Shown: positions 7,143 to 12,411, numbered from the stretch's first letter. The stretch is DNA of 13,252 bases from Salinibacterium sp. (GCA_025352485.1 JANXTJ010000205.1:1-13252), one strand, 5' to 3'. Numbers and translations: made by a program. Notes: generated from the sequence alone by a model not told the origin.

Positions 7143-8471
7143 GTGACCCAACGCACCCTCATCAAAAACCTTTCAGCCAGCCCCGACGGACCGGTCTCGG
7201 TGTCGGGCTGGGTCGACACGGTGCGCGATCAAAAGAAGGTGCAATTCGTCGTGCTGCGCGACGAGTCTGGAGCGGTGCAACTCGTCAATCCGCGCACCAC
7301 CGACGACGACGGCGCCACGATCCCCGACGAACTGAGCGACGCGATATCGGGCCTGGCCCAGGGCACCTTCCTCACCGCGACCGGTGAACTCAAGCACGAC
7401 GAGCGCGTGAAGCTGGGCGGGGTGGAGGTCAAGCTGGCCGCGCTAGACATTGCCGGTGCCGCCATCGCGGAGACCCCCATCGCCGACGACTCCGGCGTCG
7501 ACAAGCGCATGGACTGGCGCTTCCTCGACCTACGCCAGCCGAAGAACGCGCTGATCTTCCGCATTCAAACCACGCTCGAGCACGCCTGGCGCAACTACTG
7601 GGTCGAGCACGACTTCATCGAGCTGCACACCCCCAAGCTGATGGCCAGCGCGAGCGAGTCGAAGGCCGAACTCTTCGAGGTCGACTACTTCGAGGGAAAG
7701 GCCTACCTGTCGCAGAGCCCACAGTTCTTCAAGCAGATGGCGCAGCCGGCCGGGTTCGGCAAGATTTTCGAGATCGGCCCGGCCTTCCGTGCAGACCCCT
7801 CGTTCACGAGCCGCCACGCCACCGAGTTCACCAGCGTCGACAGCGAGATCAGCTGGATCGATTCGCACGAAGACGTGATGACCCTGCACGAAGAACTGCT
7901 GGTCGCCGGATTTGCCGCGGTTAAAGCCAAGCACGGCGACGAGATCAAGGCCCTGTTCGACCTCGAGGTGACCGTTCCCACGACGCCGTTCCCGCGCATC
8001 CCGCTGGCAGAGGCGAAGCGGATTGTTGCCGAACGGGGCTACGAGGTTCCGCGCCACGACGACGACATGGATCCGGAGGGTGAGCGCCAGATCGCCGCGT
8101 GGGCGGCTGAAACCTATGGTCACGAGTTCGTCTTCCTCACCGACTACGCCTCCAGCATCCGGCCGTTTTATCACATGCGCCACGGGGATGACGCGTCGCT
8201 GACGAACAGCTACGACCTCATCTTCAACGGGGTGGAGATCTCCACCGGGGCCCAGCGCGAGCACCGGATCGACCAGCTCACGGCCAACGCGATCGATAAG
8301 GGTCTCGACCCGGAAGAGCTCGGGTTCTACCTCGACTTCTTCCGTTACGGCACTCCCCCGCACGGCGGGTTCGGCATGGGGCTCAGCCGCGTTCTGATGC
8401 TGATGCTGCACCTGCCGAACCTGCGCGAGGCCACCTACCTGTTCCGCGGACCTACCCGACTGACCCCGTAA
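7143..8471 (+). CDS. aspS: aspartyl-tRNA synthetase, archaeal-type (possibly non-discriminating)
   Basis: This class II synthetase charges tRNA-Asp, and possibly tRNA-Asn, with aspartate. At 442 residues it lacks the GAD insertion of the usual bacterial AspRS of about 590, so it belongs to the short archaeal/eukaryotic-like type. It has an N-terminal OB-fold anticodon domain (about 1-105, SGWVDTVRD at 21-29), aspartate-pocket LSQSPQ (189-194), motif 2 FEIGPAFRAD (209-218), the VEISTGAQREHR signature and motif 3 GFGMGLSRV (409-417). The positions known to set tRNA-Asn discrimination in archaeal enzymes (Trp26 and Lys85 in Thermococcus) align by eye to D25 and K90, a mixed state, so specificity is unresolved. 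The gene is divergent from the cytochrome c operon. The GTG start is supported by the N-terminal family alignment and the leaderless promoter. Confidence 0.93.
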   Translation: MTQRTLIKNLSASPDGPVSVSGWVDTVRDQKKVQFVVLRDESGAVQLVNPRTTDDDGATIPDELSDAISGLAQGTFLTATGELKHDERVKLGGVEVKLAALDIAGAAIAETPIADDSGVDKRMDWRFLDLRQPKNALIFRIQTTLEHAWRNYWVEHDFIELHTPKLMASASESKAELFEVDYFEGKAYLSQSPQFFKQMAQPAGFGKIFEIGPAFRADPSFTSRHATEFTSVDSEISWIDSHEDVMTLHEELLVAGFAAVKAKHGDEIKALFDLEVTVPTTPFPRIPLAEAKRIVAERGYEVPRHDDDMDPEGERQIAAWAAETYGHEFVFLTDYASSIRPFYHMRHGDDASLTNSYDLIFNGVEISTGAQREHRIDQLTANAIDKGLDPEELGFYLDFFRYGTPPHGGFGMGLSRVLMLMLHLPNLREATYLFRGPTRLTP

Positions 8472-8523
8472 CCACTTGGCCGTCTAGTGAAGAATCCTCT
8501 GGCCATCGGCGGGTTTCATGAGG

Positions 8524-8529
8524 CAGGAT
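8524..8529 (+). promoter_or_regulatory. CAGGAT: candidate leaderless -10 or AGGA ribosome binding site
   Basis: The first base is exactly 12 bp before ATG 8536, as at other gene heads in this window. However, AGGA (8525-8528) is also a fair Shine-Dalgarno 7 bases from the ATG, so the site cannot be assigned from sequence alone. Both readings select ATG 8536 rather than the in-frame ATG 8518. Confidence 0.4.
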
Positions 8530-8535
8530 AAGCGC

Positions 8536-8838
8536 ATGTCCAAAAAAATCGATGCAGCGTTGAAGGACCTCAAGAAGGCCCTCAACTCGCACGCTGACGC
8601 CGTAGGCGGTAGCGCCGTGTCTCTGAAGAAGGCGCAGCGGGCGACCGCCAAAGTGGCCGCGGCCGCCAGCGCCTACGCGGAGGCGGTACACGCCAAGAGC
8701 GGAATGGATAACCCGTTCAACGGCATGGTGCAGCCGGGTCTGCCGGAGTCGACCATCGCCTCACTGCACGCCGAGCGCGATGCCATCGCCCGCAGCCTCA
8801 CCGGCCCCGTGCCGGTGCCGGTGCACAAGGTCTCCTAG
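8536..8838 (+). CDS. small Ala/Lys-rich hypothetical protein
   Basis: I do not recognise this gene. From ATG 8536 the product has 100 residues. The first two thirds (about 1-58) are rich in Ala, Lys, Leu and Asp and look like one long amphipathic helix or helical hairpin. This is followed by a short GMDNPFNGMVQPG segment, a second helix (about 76-92) and a Pro/Val tail. There is no signal peptide, TM segment or cysteine. Codon choice is GC-rich like its neighbours, and it is flanked by an upstream start signal and the convergent glutaredoxin stop 17 bp downstream, so it is probably a real gene. ATG 8518 would add six residues but lacks start signals at the right distance. It could be a DNA-binding or scaffold-like small protein, but nothing decides this. 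Confidence 0.7.
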   Translation: MSKKIDAALKDLKKALNSHADAVGGSAVSLKKAQRATAKVAAAASAYAEAVHAKSGMDNPFNGMVQPGLPESTIASLHAERDAIARSLTGPVPVPVHKVS

Positions 8839-8855
8839 CGCCGACCCGCTCGAGC

Positions 8856-9125
8856 TTAGGCTCCGGCCGTCGCCTCACGTAGTGCTCGCCGCAGGCGATC
8901 GGCATCGATGTGCCAGATGTTGTGCACTTTTCCGTCGATGAGCAGAACGGGAATCTCGTCCCAGTAGCGTTCCTGCAACTCGGGGTCATCCGCAATTGAC
9001 AACTCTTCGAAACTCACGGATGCCACCGCCGGAAGCTCCGCGAGCACCGCTGTGACCACATCTCGCGCCGCATCGCACAGGTGGCATCCCGGCTTGCTGA
9101 GGAGCGTCAGGTGGGCACGGGGCAC
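8856..9125 (-). CDS. glutaredoxin-like protein (DUF836-type thioredoxin fold)
   Basis: This small cytoplasmic thiol-redox protein has 89 residues and a thioredoxin/glutaredoxin fold. The redox site is KPGCHLC (C14, C17) after the first beta strand, and EIPVLLIDG supplies the cis-proline strand. The length and the CHLCDAA sequence fit the glutaredoxin-like PF05768 group common in actinobacteria; the redox partner is unknown. The GTG start at 9125 coincides exactly with the start site predicted from TAGTCT (9137-9132), so the mRNA is probably leaderless. The gene is divergent from the HAD phosphatase with only 19 bp between start codons; mycobacteria also carry a glutaredoxin-like gene near serB1 and proC, as I recall. 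Confidence 0.92.
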   Translation of the reverse strand: MPRAHLTLLSKPGCHLCDAARDVVTAVLAELPAVASVSFEELSIADDPELQERYWDEIPVLLIDGKVHNIWHIDADRLRRALREATAGA

Positions 9126-9130
9126 GAGCC

Positions 9131-9137
9131 TAGACTA
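9131..9137. promoter_or_regulatory. overlapping bidirectional -10 element (TAGACTA)
   Basis: TAGACT on the plus strand (9131-9136) and TAGTCT on the minus strand (9137-9132) share five base pairs. Taking the first base as -12, the predicted starts are 9143 (plus, two bases before ATG 9145) and 9125 (minus, the G of GTG 9125), exactly 18 bp apart. Neither gene has a good Shine-Dalgarno. No -35 is evident on either strand. Confidence 0.6.
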
Positions 9138-9144
9138 ATCTCCG

Positions 9145-9906
9145 ATGTCAGATGCAGCGCCGTTCAACGAAAGCGATCGCCCGATCGTCGCCTTCTTCGA
9201 CGTCGATAACACCCTCATCCGCGGCGCAAGCGTCTACTACGTGGGCCGCGAGGCGTTTCGCCGCGGGATCATCTCCTGGCGCGATATCGCACTCTTCGCT
9301 TGGCACCAATTCCGGTTTCTCGCGGTGGGCGAAAATCGCGCACACCTCGCCACGGCGAAGGACCGTGCCCTCGGGCTCGTCGGGGGGCACACCGAGACCG
9401 ACCTCATCGCGCTGGCCGAAGAGATCTACGACAAATACCTCGCGCCGAAGCTCTGGCCCGAGACCGTCGAACTGGCCCGCGAGCACCTGCTCAAGGGTCA
9501 CGAGGTCTGGCTGATCACCGCTACGCCACAGCTCGTCGCGCAGGTAATCGCCGATCGGCTGGGCCTCACCGGTGCCATCGGCACCCGGGTTCAGGCCCTC
9601 GACGGGGTGTTCACAGGGGCTCTCGACGGCCACGTCATCCATGGCGCGGAGAAGGCCACGGTCGCCGAAAACTTTGCCAGCGAATTGGGGGCCGACCTCG
9701 CCGAGTGCTGGGCGTACTCCGACTCGAGCAACGACATCCCGCTACTCAGCCTCGTGGGCAACCGAGTCGTCGTCAACCCGGACGCGAAGATGCTCGCTCA
9801 CGCTCAAGCCAAAAACTGGACGGTGCTTCCATTGAGGCGTTCGAGCATCAGGGACGCCAGAAAAGAAGTGAAGAAGGAGGCGCGCGCCGTGAGGCGCACG
9901 CGCTAA
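9145..9906 (+). CDS. HAD-IB family hydrolase (SerB1-like phosphatase)
   Basis: This is a haloacid dehalogenase superfamily phosphatase of subfamily IB, the group that includes phosphoserine phosphatase-like SerB1. The 253-residue product has all catalytic motifs: FFDVDNTL (nucleophile D19, acid/base D21), LITATP (T125), K170 in HGAEKA, and YSDSSNDIPLL (metal ligands D193 and D197). A helical cap lies between motifs I and II. The C-terminal 25 residues are strongly basic (RRSSIRDARKEVKKEARAVRRTR), which may mediate contact with membrane or nucleic acid; this is inference. True phosphoserine phosphatase activity cannot be assumed, since subfamily IB includes enzymes with other phosphoester substrates. 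ATG 9145 is fixed by the leaderless promoter spacing. It converges with the bS22-like gene, 18 bp between stops. Confidence 0.92.
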   Translation: MSDAAPFNESDRPIVAFFDVDNTLIRGASVYYVGREAFRRGIISWRDIALFAWHQFRFLAVGENRAHLATAKDRALGLVGGHTETDLIALAEEIYDKYLAPKLWPETVELAREHLLKGHEVWLITATPQLVAQVIADRLGLTGAIGTRVQALDGVFTGALDGHVIHGAEKATVAENFASELGADLAECWAYSDSSNDIPLLSLVGNRVVVNPDAKMLAHAQAKNWTVLPLRRSSIRDARKEVKKEARAVRRTR

Positions 9907-9909
9907 TCG

Positions 9910-9945
9910 CTTCTTGTTGCGACGCTACTTCTTATTGCGACGCTG
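9910..9945 (-). repeat. 18-bp tandem duplication spanning the stop codon of the bS22-like gene
   Basis: Two adjacent 18-bp units, 9945-9928 and 9927-9910 on the minus strand, match at 16 of 18 positions. The first encodes QRRNKK, the C-terminus of the bS22-like protein. The second begins with TAG where the first has CAG and would read on as RRNKKR. The stop codon is thus the first codon of the second copy. Confidence 0.85.
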
Positions 9946-10023
9946 ATGGCGCGTCTTACGAAGCAGTTTGCGGTGCTTCTTCTTGGCCATCCGCTTGCGG
10001 CGCTTCTTGATGACTGAACCCAT
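9925..10023 (-). CDS. bS22-like basic ribosomal protein (AURKAIP1/COX24 domain, 32 aa)
   Basis: This 32-residue protein is almost wholly basic: it opens MGSVIKKRRKRMAKKKH and ends HQRRNKK, with 20 Lys or Arg. It matches the short actinobacterial proteins carrying the AURKAIP1/COX24 domain, of which mycobacterial Rv0500B is one. As I recall, the M. smegmatis counterpart was found in ribosome structures as small-subunit protein bS22, related to mitochondrial mS38. So it most likely binds 16S rRNA. The start is ATG 10023 with GAGG (10032-10029) five bases upstream, and the leader carries a strong hairpin. It follows the small HTH gene on the same strand, as in mycobacteria. The stop codon lies within an 18-bp tandem repeat. 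Confidence 0.9.
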   Translation of the reverse strand: MGSVIKKRRKRMAKKKHRKLLRKTRHQRRNKK

Positions 10024-10028
10024 GGGTA

Positions 10029-10032
10029 CCTC
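10029..10032 (-). promoter_or_regulatory. ribosome binding site (GAGG) of the bS22-like gene
   Basis: GAGG lies five bases before ATG 10023. This is one of the few clear Shine-Dalgarno sequences in the window, and it fixes the start of this very short gene. Confidence 0.7.
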
Positions 10033-10038
10033 ACTGAT

Positions 10039-10069
10039 TTCTGAACGAACCGCTCGGTCCGATTCAGAA
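10039..10069 (-). promoter_or_regulatory. 13-bp hairpin in the leader of the bS22-like gene
   Basis: In the minus-strand mRNA, TTCTGAA then CGGACC, a GAGC loop, GGTTCG then TTCAGAA form a 7-bp and a 6-bp helix (one G-U pair) separated by a single bulged U. It ends 6 bases before the GAGG ribosome binding site. No U-tract follows, so it is not a standard terminator. Its position suggests translational or stability control of a ribosomal protein gene; the function is inferred. Confidence 0.6.
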
Positions 10070-10091
10070 CCGCGGAAAAATGTACTCGCCG

Positions 10092-10097
10092 AGTCTA
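10092..10097 (-). promoter_or_regulatory. candidate -10 (TAGACT) for the bS22-like gene
   Basis: TAGACT predicts a start near 10085 and a leader of about 60 bases that contains the whole hairpin. TTGGCT (10118-10113) is a possible -35 with a short 15-bp spacer. TACATT (10084-10079) is an alternative -10 that would put the hairpin almost at the 5' end. The gap 10024-10140 between the two coding regions holds nothing else I can identify. Confidence 0.4.
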
Positions 10098-10140
10098 GCG
10101 CAGCGGGCTAGGAGCCAACACCGCCGATCGATCGCGCTCC

Positions 10141-10335
10141 TCAGCCGACCTGAAAGTTGGGCGTCTCGATAGCAGCGACGACAGCAGATTCGGGGATCCG
10201 GAACGAGCGTCCAAACCGCACGGCAGGCAGTTCGCCAGAGTGCACCAGCCGGTACACCGTCATGTTCGACACCCGCATCATGTCGGCCACCTCGGCGACC
10301 GTCAGAAAACGCACATCGGAGAGATCGTGCTCCAT
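10141..10335 (-). CDS. small helix-turn-helix protein (excisionase/BldC-like)
   Basis: This 64-residue protein is a single winged helix-turn-helix of the MerR/excisionase kind. FLTVAEVADMMRVSNMTVYRLVHSG (about 10-34) holds the two helices and LPAVRFGRSFRIPESAV (36-52) the wing. It lacks the dimerisation helix and sensor domain of full MerR proteins, like actinobacterial BldC-type regulators. Despite the common excisionase-family label there is no phage or integrase gene nearby, and a homologue sits between proC and the tiny basic protein gene in mycobacteria as I recall. It is therefore a chromosomal DNA-binding protein; its targets are unknown. ATG 10335 has AAGGGG (10349-10344) eight bases upstream. 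The symmetric site at 10380-10398 in its upstream region could be an operator. Confidence 0.92.
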   Translation of the reverse strand: MEHDLSDVRFLTVAEVADMMRVSNMTVYRLVHSGELPAVRFGRSFRIPESAVVAAIETPNFQVG

Positions 10336-10379
10336 TCCGGGTGCCCCTTAGTTATACCCACTCCGAGAGGTGTGACTGG

Positions 10380-10398
10380 AGTGCTAATCGGTAACACT
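10380..10398. promoter_or_regulatory. imperfect palindrome upstream of the HTH gene, operator-like
   Basis: AGTGCTA - ATCGG - TAACACT is a 7-bp inverted repeat with one mismatch, centred about 55 bp before the HTH start. TAGTGT on the minus strand (10399-10394) overlaps it and could be the -10, with a start near 10387. A palindrome at that position is the usual layout for repressor or autoregulatory control, but this is inferred. Confidence 0.35.
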
Positions 10399-10399
10399 A

Positions 10400-10428
10400 G
10401 GGGCTGGTGTGATCCGCTGTCCAGCCCC
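10400..10428 (-). terminator. GC-rich hairpin after the ArsR-type gene, terminator-like
   Basis: GGGGCTGG and CCAGCCCC form a perfect 8-bp stem around a 13-base loop, 22 bp past the ArsR-type stop codon on the minus strand. No good U-tract follows (TAGTGTTACC), as is often the case for actinobacterial terminators. It would separate that gene from the HTH gene downstream. Confidence 0.45.
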
Positions 10429-10449
10429 GTTTGGCGGGCCAGCGTGGGG

Positions 10450-10944
10450 CTAGCGCCGACGGGTGAATCGCTTGGGCAGGTGCCGAACGACGTTCTCGGA
10501 GGCATCCTGAATTTTCCCCGAGGCATCCTGGATGACGCTGCGGGCCTGGTGCGAGCCCTCCGCGATCCGGCGACCGATGGTGTCGCCCACGTCAGCGCCT
10601 GACCAGGCCGCGAACACCGCAGACTCGTCAACGGCCGCATCGAGTTCGTCGGCGTCGAAGTCGGCGCTCAGGAACGGCACTAGCCAATCCTCAACGTCCT
10701 CAAGCGGGCTCGCGTCGAGGCTGTAATAGCGGTGCTGGCCGTCCTCACGGACGGTGACCAGCCCATGGTCGCGGAGCACTTTGAGGTGCTTCGAGACCGT
10801 GGGCTGGGTCAGTCCGAGGAGTTCGACGATGTCGCCGACACTGATCTCACCGGCCTCCGAATCCTCGCCGACATACCGTTCGAGCAACACCGCAAGGATG
10901 TCGCGCCGGGTGGAGTCAGCGATCACGTCGAAGATGTCGGCCAT
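10450..10944 (-). CDS. ArsR-type winged-helix regulator without metal-binding cysteines
   Basis: This 164-residue transcription factor has an ArsR-type winged helix in its first 80 residues: a start helix IFDVIADSTRRDILAVLLE, recognition region LTQPTVSKHLKVLRDHGLV (45-63) and wing VREDGQHRYYSLD (65-77). There is no cysteine in the whole protein, so the classical ArsR/SmtB thiol metal site is absent. The C-terminal half is unusual: an acidic stretch (81-108), then an Ala-rich helix with two heptads IQDASGK/IQDASEN (138-151) and a basic end HLPKRFTRRR. This may be a coiled coil or amphipathic membrane-contact helix. ATG 10944 lies exactly 12 bp after the first base of TAGCCT, so the mRNA is probably leaderless and separately transcribed from the Gly-rich protein gene upstream. 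Confidence 0.92.
   Translation of the reverse strand: MADIFDVIADSTRRDILAVLLERYVGEDSEAGEISVGDIVELLGLTQPTVSKHLKVLRDHGLVTVREDGQHRYYSLDASPLEDVEDWLVPFLSADFDADELDAAVDESAVFAAWSGADVGDTIGRRIAEGSHQARSVIQDASGKIQDASENVVRHLPKRFTRRR
10499..10533 (-). repeat. 21-bp period repeat encoding two heptads in the ArsR-type protein
   Basis: GAGGCATCCTG occurs at 10499-10509 and 10520-10530 on the plus strand, with matching flanks apart from one base. The period is 21 bp, seven codons. It encodes the IQDAS-x-x pair at residues 138-151 and looks like an internal duplication of one heptad. Confidence 0.65.
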
Positions 10945-10950
10945 GGCAAC

Positions 10951-10956
10951 AGGCTA
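10951..10956 (-). promoter_or_regulatory. -10 element (TAGCCT) of the ArsR-type gene, leaderless spacing
   Basis: The first base is exactly 12 bp before ATG 10944. The six bases between are GTTGCC, which contain no Shine-Dalgarno, so leaderless translation is the simplest reading. Confidence 0.5.
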
Positions 10957-11013
10957 GCCGCGCCGCAGCGCTCAGCGCATCTCCGTCGGGCGGGCCGCGG
11001 GGCAGCCGGGGCG

Positions 11014-11448
11014 CTAGCCGCCGTTGGTCTGAGGGTCACCACCCTGGCCGGGAGCCGCCGGAGCGGTGCCACCGCCGTTGGTATTGCCGCCATTGGTGCC
11101 GTTATGGCGGCTTCCATTCTGGTTGCCGCCCTTCTGGCCAGCGCCGTTCTGGCCGGGCCCGCCCTGGCCAGCGCCGTTGTGGCCGGCGCCAGGGAAGCCC
11201 TGATGATTTCCGAAACCCGCGTGGACAGAAGCGACGCGCTCCCCCACGAACACGCCGCCACCGAACAGCGCGCCGGCGACGATCACGCCGCCGACCGCGA
11301 TACCGGCGATTGCCAACCCCGGCAGAGTGCGCCGCGGTGCAGGGAAAACTGCGGCGGGGGCGACCGGTGCTGCCGCCGCCGGTGCCTCCGTTGCCGTTGC
11401 CGTTGGCACCGTTGCTGCCTCGGCGAGCTCATTGTTCTTATCGGCCAC
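11014..11448 (-). CDS. single-pass membrane protein with Gly/Asn/Gln-rich outer domain
   Basis: I do not recognise a family. The 144-residue product has an Ala/Pro/Thr-rich N-terminus (1-40), one hydrophobic segment (about 44-69) preceded by PRR, and a low-complexity C-terminal half rich in Gly, Asn and Gln with scattered His (H76, H82, H90, H115). NGAGQ occurs twice, at 91-95 and 101-105. The arginines before the TM put the N-terminus inside and the Gly-rich part outside, so it could be a flexible surface or cell-wall-contacting tail. The GTG start at 11448 is fixed by a good AGGAG (11459-11455) six bases upstream. It lies between proC and the ArsR-type gene on the same strand but with sizeable gaps on both sides. 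Confidence 0.82.
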   Translation of the reverse strand: MADKNNELAEAATVPTATATEAPAAAAPVAPAAVFPAPRRTLPGLAIAGIAVGGVIVAGALFGGGVFVGERVASVHAGFGNHQGFPGAGHNGAGQGGPGQNGAGQKGGNQNGSRHNGTNGGNTNGGGTAPAAPGQGGDPQTNGG

Positions 11449-11454
11449 GAAATT

Positions 11455-11459
11455 CTCCT
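11455..11459 (-). promoter_or_regulatory. strong ribosome binding site (AGGAG) of the Gly-rich membrane protein gene
   Basis: AGGAG six bases before GTG 11448 is the best Shine-Dalgarno in the window. It contrasts with the apparently leaderless neighbours and decides the start codon. Confidence 0.75.
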
Positions 11460-11508
11460 AACGTCTGACGCGAGCGGGTGTCGCGCATCGTTAGATCGTG
11501 TGACGGAC

Positions 11509-11527
11509 AGCTATGGGCGAGCTATGG
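11509..11527. repeat. two AGCTATGG octamers 11 bp apart, operator-like
   Basis: AGCTATGG occurs at 11509-11516 and 11520-11527, a direct repeat with a period of one helical turn. It lies 60-80 bp upstream of the Gly-rich membrane protein gene and 48 bp past the proC stop. The gap 11449-11574 holds this, the ribosome binding site and a weak GTGCG/CGCAT hairpin just past proC, but no convincing terminator or -10. Confidence 0.35.
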
Positions 11528-11574
11528 ATGGGCCGCAAATGCGCTTAGTCGCACTCAGGGGCCGGCAGTTGCGC

Positions 11575-12405
11575 TCAGTTGCCTGCCGCAAGCTCCCGCG
11601 AGCGGGCCAGCGCTGCCGCCGTCGCCCGATCGAACATCAGGGTGAGGTCGGCCTTCTGCATCTCGGCGATCGCCCGCTCGGTCGTGCCCTTCGGGCTCGT
11701 GACCTGGGCGCGCAGGGCGGCCGGATCCTTCCCGGATTGCACCAACAATTCCGTCGCGCCGAGGAAGGTGCCGTTGACCAACTGGGCCGCCACCTCGGCA
11801 CTGAAGCCGAGGCCGACGGCCGTTCGGGTGAGCTCTTCGATGAGATAAAACACGTAGGCGGGGCCCGACCCGGAAATTGTGCCAAGCGCGTCGATTTGAG
11901 CCTCGGGGATCTCCACGACGGTACCCACCGTCTCGAACAACGAACGGCCCAGGGCGCGCTGTTCGGCGCTGGCTCGGGATCCCGCTGCAAGACCGGTCAC
12001 GGCTTTGCCCACAATTGCGGGGGTGTTGGGCATGGCGCGCAGCACCGGGTTGCCCACGATGGACTGAATTGTCGAGGTCGTCACCCCGGCGGCGACGCTG
12101 ATGACCAGCGCCGTGGGATCGAGAGCTCTCGCGATTTCGGCGAGCGCGTTTGGCACCATCGCGGGCTTGACGCCGATGATGACGATGCCGGCCGAGCGCA
12201 CGGCACGCAGGTTGGCATCCGGGGTCGCCTCAAGCGCATACGACTCGACGCCCGGTCCGTTAACCAGGGCGGCCTTAGCCTGCGTGCGGTTCGTGACGCG
12301 GATGCCGCCGGTGACGGTCACCCCCGGCGCCAGTAACCCCTGCAGGATGGCGCCGCCCATCGACCCTGCCCCGATGATGGCGATAGTGGGAAGTGTGGTG
12401 CTCAT
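11575..12405 (-). CDS. proC: pyrroline-5-carboxylate reductase ProC
   Basis: ProC reduces 1-pyrroline-5-carboxylate to proline with NAD(P)H, the last step of proline synthesis, in the cytoplasm. The 276-residue product has the N-terminal Rossmann motif IIGAGSMGGAILQGLL (10-25), VKPAMV (79-84), RAMPNTPA (123-130), the C-terminal dimer/active-site signature SGSGPAYVFYLIEEL (178-192) and VTSPKGTT (235-242), where many homologues have SPGGTT. The length is normal. ATG 12405 coincides with the start site predicted from the minus-strand TAGGAT (12417-12412); AGGA within that element could instead act as a Shine-Dalgarno. The gene is divergent from the CDF transporter with 23 bp between start codons. 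Confidence 0.96.
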   Translation of the reverse strand: MSTTLPTIAIIGAGSMGGAILQGLLAPGVTVTGGIRVTNRTQAKAALVNGPGVESYALEATPDANLRAVRSAGIVIIGVKPAMVPNALAEIARALDPTALVISVAAGVTTSTIQSIVGNPVLRAMPNTPAIVGKAVTGLAAGSRASAEQRALGRSLFETVGTVVEIPEAQIDALGTISGSGPAYVFYLIEELTRTAVGLGFSAEVAAQLVNGTFLGATELLVQSGKDPAALRAQVTSPKGTTERAIAEMQKADLTLMFDRATAAALARSRELAAGN

Positions 12406-12411
12406 GGGGTC

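Noticed and set aside
7530..8411. Minus-strand frame of 293 codons opposite aspS
   Set aside because: Antisense shadow of a clearly recognised tRNA synthetase gene.
8472..8535. Possible terminator after aspS
   Set aside because: Only short GGCC-containing matches are present; no stable stem or T-run was found.
10039..10069. Hairpin before the bS22-like gene as a Rho-independent terminator
   Set aside because: No T-run follows on the minus strand, and it sits only 15 bases from the start codon, so a leader role is more likely.
10141..10335. Excisionase-type HTH as a sign of a prophage or integrative element
   Set aside because: No integrase, attachment site or phage gene is present, base composition matches the neighbours, and the gene context is conserved core.
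10732..12336. Plus-strand frame of 534 codons opposite ArsR, the Gly-rich protein and proC
   Set aside because: It spans three real minus-strand genes and their gaps; length is due to GC-rich third positions, not coding.
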